Source: Epinephelus fuscoguttatus (Eukaryota; Chordata; Actinopteri; Perciformes; Serranidae). From it: a stretch of DNA of 64,000 nt. Position numbers and translations under genes: made by a program. Positions 33,704 to 43,693 of this stretch are shown here, piece by piece. Location of the stretch: NCBI RefSeq assembly GCF_011397635.1, contig NC_064770.1, positions 7,898,826-7,962,825 on the forward strand, given 5' to 3'. Below the pieces are notes generated by a model. That model saw only the letters and a program-made list of their open reading frames with translations, had not been told where the DNA came from and did not search any database. Numbering within the stretch: position 1 is the stretch's first letter; each line of letters opens with the position of its first letter.

Positions 33704-35219
33704 GCGCATAAGTGCATATACCTGTATTTTTTTGTTAACATATTCCAATTTAAAACACGTCATTCCAAATGGTCTTATTTTCAGTAGCACTGCATTTGAA
33801 TTCTGCCCAAGCGGAGCTCATACGCACCCACATGCTCAGGGCACATTAGTCCTGGTGGAAATGTTTTATATCGTAACGTTTAGCCAAAATGCATGTGTGT
33901 AGGAAGTACTGAACATATGACTGGATAAATGAGACCTCCCAAACATTGTATTTCTTACTCCATTACATTTATTTGTGGCATTTGTTATTTGTCAGGTTCA
34001 GATTATTAATACAAATTATAATTATAAGCAAATAAATTATAAAAAATATAATGACGAAAATAATGGCGTTATAGATTAGGCTACCTAGCAGTATATAATG
34101 TGATTAAAATGAGCTCCACCTTTACTCGCTGCTACATTAAAGTGATGAACTCATTAATGCATCAATAATCCAATAATATACATTATTCTGAAATGAGCCA
34201 TTCTACATAGAGTAGTCATACTTGTACTTACACTTTTTAAAGTATATTTTGATGCCAATACTTTTGTTCTTTTATCTTACTTCTAAGTAAGATTTTGACT
34301 ACAGGACTTCTACTTGTAACAGAGTATCTGTCTACTGTGGTATTAGTACTCCTCAATAAATGATCTAAATACTTCTTCCGAAAAAACATCACAACAACTT
34401 CACAAGAACATACGTTTTTGAAACTGTGACTGAGCCAGAACTCATCTGGAGTTCAGCGTAAAACCGTTTCAGAAACACCAAAACTCAGAAAGGAGCCAAC
34501 ACAATGACCATATTTAAGGAACAACTGAGGTCAGCGTCAGACTGACAAGACAACAAGACAGTGTGTGTGATACATAATGCAGTCAGTGTGTGCACATTCA
34601 TGTCTAGATTCGAATAGTATGTTTATGTCCTATGCATCAGTGAACATGTGTGTGAACAGGCTCAAGGTTGACTCTGTGCGTGTGTGCGTGTGACATCGGC
34701 AGTCTGACAGAATGGGAGCTCACTTCTGCACACGCTCAGAAGCCCACCCTGCAGAAAGCAGTCACGTGACTCAGACTGGGAGACACACACTCACGTTTAA
34801 CAGTGTAGATGGTTCGTTTGTCTGGAGCTTGTGGGGAAATGTCACATATAGCTACACAATGAATGAACATGTGTCATGAAACTAAATATGAACAGGTGCT
34901 TTTGGTTGAAAAATAATAGGTGAAGATTAGTGTGTTAACTTTGGCTTAATTAGCAGGTCAGATATGCAGTAGGTGTTAGACAAAGGTGACATCCAAAGTG
35001 TTAATCAGTGACACAGAGCCAGGCTAGATGCTTCCCTGTCTCCAGTCTTTATGCTAAGATAAGCTAACCTTGTCTTGACTCCATCTCTCTGACCCTGACA
35101 ACAATTATTAGTTAGAGCAAATAACTTTCATCTGCTCAGGGAGTCGTACATTTTACAGAAAAACTAAAGACCCAAACCACTTTTTGAAGATGAAAACCAA
35201 TGTAAATGGGCAGATAATG

Positions 35220-36120
35220 AGACAATGGGCCCCTGGGCACAGATATGCAAAGGGCCACACCACATAGCAGCAATACACACAGACTTTGTGCTGGTTTTGC
35301 ATCTCTTTGTAGTCGTCATGCATCTTTTTACAGTTTTGTGTCTCTTCGTGTTCATTTTGTTTCTCATTGAGGTAATTTTGTATCTTTTATGGTCATTTTG
35401 TGTTGCCTTGTAGTCATATTGTGTCTCATTGGGGTTGTTTTGCTTGTTTTTGTAGTTATTCTGTGTCTCCTTGCAGTTCCTTTGCATCTCTTGGCGGTCA
35501 TTTTGAGTCTCTTTCTGGTTGGTACCAACGAGGTTGAAAATAGGAGAAGTCACAGCGTTATATTACGTCACATATTTGGGGATCAGACACGTGCAGTAAA
35601 ATCTGGTTTGCACTTGCTGAAAGGCTTAATAGCTGGCCCACTATCACAGAGCATGGGGATGACTGATGTGGTTCACTAAGGTGTACGCAGTCGGCCTTGA
35701 TACGCAATTTGTTACATGAAAAATAAAGACATGAGTGAGAATTACAATTACTAGAAGGGGCTTGATAAAAGATCATAAACAAAAGCTTTCTGTCTGAACA
35801 TATTGTATATCAACCACCATCCATTCAAGGGTAATGTTAAATTAGAAGATGTGTCAGGCTAAATGCACCCAAAGAGCACCTGAGCGAACACCATCCCTTC
35901 CCATCTAGTGCCGTCTGCTGTAACTCTCCAAAATCTCAGCTCCGATTAAATTGCACGTGTCATACCTCATTGCTCCCATGGGATCAAAATGTGTATCCCA
36001 TCTCTTGTTGAATAGCCTTGGTCGGTACGTGCTAACTTGGATGACATTTTGCAGGTGAAGGCCATGGGGCCCCTGACACTTTGGGCACCTGTGCCTGTGC
36101 CCAGTAGTCCCATTCAGTAA
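35220..36120 (+). repeat. interspersed repeat with internal GTCATTTTGTGTCTCTTTGTA-type minisatellite, copy 1
   Basis: 35225-35275 (GGGCACAGATATGCAAAGGG) and 36030-36090 (GTGAAGGCCATGGGGCCCCT, CTGACACTTTGGGCAC) are the outer parts; 35285-35520 is the tandem array of about 22-27-bp units. The same three parts recur at 61940-62560. Between 35525 and 36025 lies extra sequence absent from the second copy, probably a later insertion. Confidence 0.65.
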
Positions 36121-36719
36121 TCCATCCACGCCAATGTAAATGGGTATTTAGTGGTGTTATAGATGGATTGAGGTCAAAGTGCTGACATTTTGGTGCAAAG
36201 TATTTGAATTCTTAATGATCTGGTAGTAAATGGTGGCAGCTGTCATCACTAACCGATTTTCTATTTCTTGAAATAGCTATATTCTACACAGGACTTGTCG
36301 GTCACAGTTTGAACACAGTATTACCAGCTAAAGTCAAAGCTAACCCCAGATTCACTATATTTGCCTATTTTTGGAGATGTGTCTGTGATGTTCGTGGCTT
36401 CCTCTTGGATGCATGCTGCTTACATTCTGGCACCTGGATGCCACCTTTTTATAAAGTCCCAACCTCACCTGCTGGCTGTGAACATAAACATCTCAAACAC
36501 AGCAAAATAAGAGGAAAATACAAGCAGAGGTCGAATCTCTGCAGATATACACACCACCACACACTTGTAGTGGGTCATCAGTGATGACTGAGAGGGATTA
36601 CTTCTGTATCAGTCTATACATTGATTTAAAAAAATCATACATAGTATAGCTTTAAGGGTTATGATCATAAATACAAACATCACATTTGTCCTGCTGGATC
36701 CCAAAACATCAGCAAATTT

Positions 36720-37190
36720 GTTTCATGAACACAAGAAGACGACTGAAACCTGGACAGGTTACCAAAGAAAGAGATGGAAAGAACAGAGAGCAGTAAAGGT
36801 GATATGAGGACTGATGTAAAGAGAAAGAAAAGGCAGAAAATATAAAGACAGAGAAGAAAGGAAGGAATGAAAGAAAAAGACAAGAATGAAATTAATAAAG
36901 GGAGGAAAAAGAGATAACAAAGACAGAAAGAGGACTGACAGAAAGGGAGAGAAGAAATAAAAAAAACCTAAAGTAATCAGATATTAAGAAATATGGGTGG
37001 AAAAAGGAAGGAAATATTACGGGAAAGAAAGAAAGAAAGAAGGAAACTGGTAAACAGGAATAAAGGTCGTCAACAGAGGGAAAGAAAAAGGAAAACTGAA
37101 AAACAGTTGAGGAAAAAAGGATGAAAGAAAAAGTGATAAAGAACTTTTAAAAATCACACAATCAAAAAAAAGGATAAAAGACAACTGGAA
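36720..37190 (+). repeat. polypurine tract 1
   Basis: Strongly GA-rich on the plus strand (GAAAGAAAGAAAGAAGGAAA and similar) over about 470 bp with few pyrimidines. Confidence 0.9.
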
Positions 37191-37437
37191 CTTCTGCCTT
37201 GTGGTAGTATTCTTCCGCTAATGAGTCAAGTTGCAATTTACATTCATGTCTGTCTAGACCCACATATGGTATGTAGTCAAGACTCTGAATTTAATAAAAC
37301 ACATTAAGTGTAATTTTTGGCACAATGGAAGTTATCACTATATTGACATGTATGATTCCAGCGACAAACTGTCTTCACTTACAGAAGACTGACAATCTGA
37401 GAACATTACATCTCTGGCCACGGTTTGCTGGCATGAA

Positions 37438-37645
37438 GATATGAAAGAAAATATTGCATAAAGATAGACAGAAGAAAGGAAGGAAATGAGGAGAAAAGAA
37501 ATCTAAAAAGTAGGGAAGGCAAACATGAAAAAGAGATGGAGCTAAAAAGAGGGGAAGAAAGACAGATAAATGACAGACAGAAATGGATAAAGACAAAGAT
37601 AAAGAAATTTTGTGTGTGAGTGAGTGTGTGAGAGAGAAAGAGAAA
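37438..37645 (+). repeat. polypurine tract 2
   Basis: GA-rich stretch with AGAAAGGAAGGAAATGAGGA-type units, ending in GAGTGAGTGTGTGAGAGAGA. Confidence 0.85.
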
Positions 37646-37959
37646 CACTGACGTACGAGTGGTCAAGTGGCTCTTACATCATCGATAATGAGCCAATTAG
37701 ACGGCAGGGGGCTCCACATCAGTCCACTTCATGTTCTGAAACCAACAGTTACATCATCATCCACACTCAGCTGTCAAAGTCCTCATCATGAGCTCATCGC
37801 CATGGTTACAGCAGGGCATGTGACCAATAAGCCACCCCCCACTACAATAAAGGAGTTAAAGGATGTCGTACAAAATGCACGTTAAACTGAGTTCTCAGTG
37901 TTTGAAAGAAGCTCCATGAGTTTGTAACGGCATCATCACAGAGGGTTCAAGCAGTTAAA

Positions 37960-38160
37960 GGGTTAAAGTGAGACAGAATGAGCGGTCTGGTCCTTTAACA
38001 GCTGAGTCTCCCTTTGTGTTGTGCAGCTGCTGCTGAATATTCATGAGATGGAGACACTGTCTGCACTCCGATTGGCTGTCAGAGCCTGTCAATCAGAGTT
38101 TACATAATAGCTCCCCTCCCCCTCCAGGTTATGAATATTCATGTTAACGGTCAGAGCAGG
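37960..38160. promoter_or_regulatory. candidate cis-regulatory block
   Basis: Between polypurine tracts 2 and 3 lies a non-repetitive stretch with two GAATATTCATG copies, the second within the palindrome ATGAATATTCAT (POU-dimer-like). Between them are ATTGGCT and CAATCAG (inverted CCAAT-type motifs) and a GC-rich CTCCCCTCCCCCTCC. The paired arrangement is suggestive of an enhancer or promoter but unproven. Confidence 0.35.
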
Positions 38161-38164
38161 TGTG

Positions 38165-38760
38165 AGTGTGTGTAAGAGAAAGAGAAAGAGGTTACAATGA
38201 ATTAGTAGCCTTTAATGAGTAAATAAATAGCATGACGGAGAGAAAGAAAGCGATAGAAACAGAATAAAAGAGAAAGAAAGGGAAAGGGTAAAGAGAGGAA
38301 GACAAAAAGAAATGAGAGAAAGAACAAGAGAAAGAATAATCAAGAGAAAGGGTGAAAGAAAACATGTATATGCATAGAACGAATAAAGTAGATTTCAATG
38401 AGAAGATAATTAGGAAAGAAAGGAGAGAAAGAAAGAAAATAAAAAGAAAAGCAGAGGGGAAGAAAGATGGAGAGAAAAAGAGAACAGGTAGAGAAACAAG
38501 TAATAAGGGAGAGGGAAAAAAATCGAGAGAGACATACAAAGAAAGGGAGAAAGGAAGAGAGAAAAGGGAAAAGAGAAAGAAATAGAGCGACAGAAAGAAT
38601 GTAAGAGACAGAAAGGCAAGGAGAAAAGAGAAAATGAGACAGACAGAAAAAGAGAAAATGATAGAAAAGAAAGACAAAATACAAACAGAAAAAAAAGAAA
38701 AATAAAGGCAAAGAGAGAGAGAAAGAATAAATAAAAGGAGAGAAAGGGACAGACAGACAT
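38165..38760 (+). repeat. polypurine tract 3
   Basis: The longest tract, about 600 bp of GAAAGAGAAAGAGAAA-type sequence. The opposite strand gives a 253-codon open frame of Ser/Phe/Leu, which is composition-driven and not a gene. It ends next to a minus-strand AATAAA at 38777-38782. Confidence 0.9.
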
Positions 38761-40479
38761 TAAGAGTTTTGTTTTCTTTATTGATCCTCTGTGTGGACGA
38801 CAACGTTCTCCACATACAAACAGAAACTAAACCATTGTTGCAATTATCATCATCATAACATTGAAACAAACAAACCCTGCCGTCACAGTGAACAGTCTGG
38901 TCAGCTCGGGTCAAACAGTCAACAGAGAAGTCAAACTGGGCAGCAGAGTCCAACCACTCTCAACTCAGACATTAAAATCATTCAAAGAAGAAAGTTAGAC
39001 CAGAATGAGTCATCTTCTAAATGTTTCTACATCAATAACATTTATAGAAACCTACTGATAAATTAATTCGAAGCTGTCATCACAAACGGGTTTCACCTTT
39101 TAGTAAGGTGGGCCGGAGGGATCCAATGTGTGGAACTGGGAGGACACCATCACCACACCTCACCCCCGAAACACAACCGTCTTCAAGTTCTCATCCCACA
39201 TGAAACAAGAAAACTGAGACAATCTGCGGAAAACAAAAAGCTCTGGAACAAATACTGTCTCCTGCTTGGGAAATGATTTATTTTTATCATCTCACCTTTT
39301 AGTACGTTTTTTTTTTTTGTTTGTTTGTTTTTTTTAAATCAAAGCAGCTGCTCAAGATTTTGGAAGTTGTTGCTGCAATAAAGCAGAATACTGGTCGTAA
39401 TACTGTTCAAAATAAAACTAAATAGGATTAAAGTTCAAAATTTGAAGAAAATGAAATAAATCATATTGCTGCTGAGCTCAGAGTAAATAAAGTGTTGCTC
39501 CTAACGACACCACACATCCTTTATGTTTGACGTTTCTACATCAAAGAACAATCAGTATGAATTAAGTTCTGTCTGCGCTCATTTACAGGCCCAGCAGCTG
39601 TGCTCATGTTAATATCACTGTCATATGTATTAACGTAAATATAAGTAGAACATCAGGACAGCTTTAATGACCTGACTACAAAGGGGTCCGACAGGGCAGA
39701 GGAGCTTTCTGTCATGACTGAGTTCATTAGAAATTCTCATTATATATCAGGCTGACATTTTGTTCAGGCAGCACTAAATATCTGTGTTTAATTTGACATC
39801 AAACCACAAACACTAAATCCTTTAATGTAAAATAAATTGCTGGAAAATGAAGAGAAAAATACACTTTTATTTTTGCTTACTTTCATCTCTGAAAATGTAT
39901 TTTTGTTGCAGAACAAACAAACGAAGAATTAATAGTTTCTGTCTTATAAAGTGGTTTCCTCAGTGTTGCCTGTTAACATGTGAAAACAAAGAAATCAGGC
40001 AGGAAGTCGTCGTTTCACTCCTGCATTCACTAACAATAAAAAAAAATCATTAAAATTAAACATTTCAAAAAGGAAAAGAATACAAAACAAACCAAAGCTA
40101 AAGCCACACAGCTCCTTAGTCGTCTCTCTCTAAATTATATCCACCGTTAACATTCAAGGTCCCTGCCGATGCGCTCTGAATCAGATCTGACTGTTCTGTA
40201 GCACTAGTAGTATCATTAGAATATGTTTACTGCTCTATTTATCTGTTCAAGCTTCTATATACACATTTAGATTTCTATGTACAGCAACAAGAAATGCCTC
40301 CACCCAGCAGCAGCAGCTGATATCAGACGGCCGACGGACTTCTGTGCAACTTTTCTTTTGTTTCACTCTCTGCAAAAGTAAAAAGCTGCTGTCAGAAAAT
40401 AAACAAAAAGTGCATTCGTGTGAGCAGATGAACAGGATTTAAAGGTCCAATACACTGATTTTATATTTTAAATGAGTTC

Positions 40480-40905
40480 TTCACCAACAAAATGACCTCT
40501 TATATATCAACTATTCACAGCATGTCAACATCAATTTGTGAGGAAGACTTCTTTCATTTGAGGCATGCAAGAAAAACAAAGAATCCAAAAACTGCAAATA
40601 TTGTGCATTAACTGAAGGGAGCACATTTAACAACGGCAAAACTAAAGTAAAACATCTGTTTACAAACTCTGACACAGCTCGTGCAGTATAATCCAAGTCT
40701 ATGCTGCATTGCCTCTCCTTCGGTCCTCTCTGACTGGGACTAAAAATGAAAGCTTAGATAAGTTTCACTTATAGTCCTGTTTTTGGATTCTTAGTTCACC
40801 GGAGGCATGCAAGAAAAACACATTTTATCAACAAACTGAAGTTAACACAACATGAATAATTGATATATAAATGGTAATTTTGTGGGTGAAGTATTCCTTT
40901 AATGT
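40480..40905 (-). mobile_element. teleost interspersed repeat (uninterrupted paralogue of the Tc1 insertion site)
   Basis: Read on the minus strand it begins TTAAAGGAATACTTCACCCA, a start common to many fish repeats. It contains GGCATGCAAGAAAAACA twice (40561 and 40805) and GCAAAACTAAAGTAAAACAT near 40635-40655, the unoccupied equivalent of the Tc1 insertion site at 32535/33653. Confidence 0.5.
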
Positions 40906-42452
40906 TTAATTTTATAATCACATTACGTCTTCTGTGAGATTATTTTGTTTGTATCGTATGACTCATGCTGTGTTCACATGGAATCAGGCAGGCGGCAGAT
41001 GGACAACATCTTTTGGACGCAACAGGAAGAACAAACAAAACGTGCAACTTAATGGCGGTACTGTATTATGTACAAAGAATTAAATCAAATTATTTTGTGT
41101 TTATTATTTCATGCATTTTTTTGGTAATGTCCGTTTATTAATTGTTTTCACCTTGTGTGAAAAACTATGCAACATTCAGTTGTAAATTCAGTCCTGGAGG
41201 GCTGAAAAAATTCAAATATTTTAGCAGTAATGCTGTCTACAATTACTGGTATTCCCTACTGGCCTCTCCTAAATTCATTGTCATGCTTTTCTTGATTTCA
41301 TGTGAACGCAGCATTGGCCTAACTGTCAAATCAGTTATGTCAAAGTCTATAACAGAGTGTGATTGGATGGGCTGTTACCATAGCAGCACTCACCATAAAG
41401 AAACATAAAAAGAAAGCAACGTCCCTGGGCTGGGTGATGGATGTAATCAATCAGATTAATTTGAATATTTTTTTTAGCACGATGTGTACACTTTTTCGTC
41501 ATGTACACTGAATTATTACACTGTGCACAAAAAGGTTATTTTAACAAGTAACGTCAATGACAGCTGCTACATGAGCCGTCTGGAGTCCGTCTGGAGTTAC
41601 AGCAGTCCTGTGTAAACACACCATTTGCTCAAACTTCATGAACACCTGCTGCAGTTTACCTGCCAGTTATGACTCCAGGTGTGCAGCTGTTTAACTTGCA
41701 GTAAATCTAATAGTCAAATTTCCAAGAGGACAAACTGCAATGAGACTCTGAAACTGATCTGTGCTCTGTTTGTTGACGAGGAATTATCTCTGTTTACAAC
41801 AACAGACTTGATCAGTATGGAGATTCTACTTTGTTCAGTGTGTCAACCTGCTGGGCTAGCTCTGTCTGTGCTGACAGTGATCACTGATCTACACGTCACT
41901 GCTCTATTTGAAGTGTGTAACAGTGTGGTGGCGCTAACAGTGTTTGGGATAACCTGTATTTTATTTTTTTTTAAATATGCTCGCAGTCACAAAGTCATAG
42001 AATATCTGATGTTTTAATCATATTTTAGTCTTGTTTCAGGAAAAAATGTATTAAAAGCTTGGAAAATTGAGATTTTTATCTACGTCGGCCAGACTTAATC
42101 TACAGACATACATTTCTGTGATTGTGTGGGTTTTTTAGAAGGAGAAATGACAGCATGCCTCTTTTCTGTTCTCTTTACAGTCTATGACATTATGAAAAAA
42201 AAAATTTAATGAGTTGCAGTTAGAGTCTCAAGATCAAAAGAAAATTAACTGACAAGACTTGTAACAACTGATTTAACATTTATATCAAATATTTGGGGTT
42301 TTGTCGACTAAAGTTGCAGCCTGACGGGGTGCAGAGTGATCGAGCATAAATTAGACTGAAGATGACATGCAGCTACGCAGATTTCTGAATCTATGTTTCC
42401 CATTTAAAAGACAGTCACAGTAACAAATGCAGAGATCTTCAAGTGCAAGAAC

Positions 42453-42453
42453 C

Positions 42454-42491
<38 letters not shown>

Positions 42492-42492
42492 G
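42453..42492. repeat. (CTGT)n microsatellite
   Basis: Ten tandem CTGT units on the plus strand; would lie in the casc3 3'UTR if a distal polyA site is used. Confidence 0.95.
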
Positions 42493-42639
42493 TGGAGGGG
42501 AAAAACATCCAAAACTAACAAACTCCAGCCAGCTGTAACATGACGGTAACATCTGGAGGTTTTCAGGAAGCACCGTGCTAGCTGTGACATGACACTGAGA
42601 GCTGCATTCAAACTATATACATAACCATTTCTCACAAAC

Positions 42640-43327
42640 ATCCCCCGAATTGCTCATAAATTCTGTTTTATTTTTAGTTAGCTTCTGTTTTTTGTTTTTT
42701 TTTAATCTTGTTTGAACTTTTTGTAGTAACAATGATGGAAAATGACAAACTACTTCCCGTTTCCTATTAGGACAAAACACTAGCTGAAGTATAGTATAAA
42801 GTAAACTGATGAGCTGATAACGGAATAACAAAGAAACCGTTTATATTGCCTGTTCACTGCTGTTTTTAGGGTTCAGTCCCAATCCTGCTGAAACAGCAAA
42901 CTTCACTGTAAAAAAAAAAATAAAAATTCAAGACTGACAACTCTGATCCCAACGTTGAGAGTTTGACTTCGTCCATCCAACTCTGCGTGACGTTAAATGC
43001 TTCTAAAGGGTTTGAGCTCATCACTCCGACAGGCAGATGTTAGTACATTTCCAGTTCAGATTTGTTGTTGCTCAAAAGACACGTTGGTGGGATCAAACCT
43101 GCGACTGCAGAGTTACAGAACAGTCTGGCTTATGACATGTCGCCTCACTGCTACAGGGTCGAAAACAAAAGGTGAAACTATAAAGAAAAAGTCATATTCC
43201 ACCAGTGACGCTGTGGATCACCTGCAGAGTCCGACTTCACCTCCATCCATCTGTCCCTCCCTCTCTGGATAATGTTGGTGGTTGCCATTGTGGACCGCAG
43301 CTCCTCACTGACCCTCCCATTCCACTC
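42640..43327 (-). other. casc3: casc3 3'UTR, minimal extent (candidate polyA signal 42667-42672)
   Basis: Downstream of the predicted final acceptor there is no further coding similarity. The first clear AATAAA on the minus strand is at 42672-42667. Later AATAAA copies occur down to about 38777-38782, just before a large polypurine tract, so a UTR of up to 4.5 kb is possible. Which site is used cannot be read from sequence. Confidence 0.35.
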
Positions 43328-43483
43328 CTACACACAGATAAAAAAGAAAAACCTGCATGTAGTTTAATTTGAAAAGTGACTGATGCTAAGATAAGATGAG
43401 GAAAGGACAATATTTCCATCTGAGATGTAGCAGAGCAGAGGTATAAAGATCACAATAAACAGATGAAGAAGTGGCGTGCCCAC
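43328..43483 (-). other. casc3: predicted casc3 3'UTR intron
   Basis: A donor GTGGGC after ACTACAG and an acceptor TTTTCTTTTTTATCTGTGTGTAG (pyrimidine-rich, ending at 43328) bound a 156-nt segment downstream of the casc3 stop. The downstream 3'UTR exon would start at 43327 (GAGTGGAATGGG). The junction lies 62 nt past the stop codon. Predicted from sequence only. Confidence 0.55.
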
Positions 43484-43693
43484 CTGTAGTTTTCGGATCA
43501 GAGTGAGGCTGAGACTGGATGGCGGGGAGGGGTGAGGGGGGGCGGGTCACTCTGAGGCGAAGTGCAGCTCCGGAGGGGGGGGCTTGACAGTGACGGGCTG
43601 GGATGTGCGGCGGGGAGGTGAAGGCTTGGGCTGAGCTTGCTGCTGCATCGTGTCGTAGTATGTCACACCTCCGTAGGTCACCTGGGCCTGGCC
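43484..43693 (-). CDS. casc3: casc3 terminal coding exon 11 with stop at 43547-43549
   Basis: Codes GQAQVTYGGVTYYDTMQQQA, then QPKPSPPRRTSQPVTVKPPP and PELHFASE plus TGA (CDS part 43693-43547). It matches the conserved CASC3 C-terminus apart from the last few residues. Exonic sequence continues about 63 nt past the stop to a likely donor (ACTACAG then GTGGGC), so the final junction appears to lie in the 3'UTR. Confidence 0.92.

Larger units (their letters stand above)
28271..36700. other. intergenic region, rapgefl1 promoter side
   Basis: No host gene seen. Contents: (GATA)n, a Tc1/IS630-like remnant (28640-29345), a GGACATTTTT minisatellite split by a TTAA-flanked element (29995-31440), a Tc1 copy (32536-33652), and a minisatellite-bearing repeat (35220-36120). 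Otherwise AT-rich sequence. Confidence 0.65.
38777..42639 (-). other. possible extended casc3 3'UTR or downstream flank
   Basis: No coding exon is recognisable on either strand. Holds a (CTGT)n microsatellite, an interspersed repeat at 40480-40905 and AT-rich unique sequence. Several AATAAA hexamers occur on the minus strand, the last at 38777-38782. Confidence 0.3.

Noticed and set aside
36720..38760. Possible CRISPR-like or satellite array
   Set aside because: No regular repeat-spacer spacing; plain irregular GA-rich sequence in a vertebrate genome.
38192..38953. 253-codon minus-strand open frame, rich in Phe/Leu/Ser, looking like a membrane protein
   Set aside because: It is the complement of a polypurine tract; the hydrophobic repeats come from CT-rich low-complexity DNA, with no domain, start context or splice logic.
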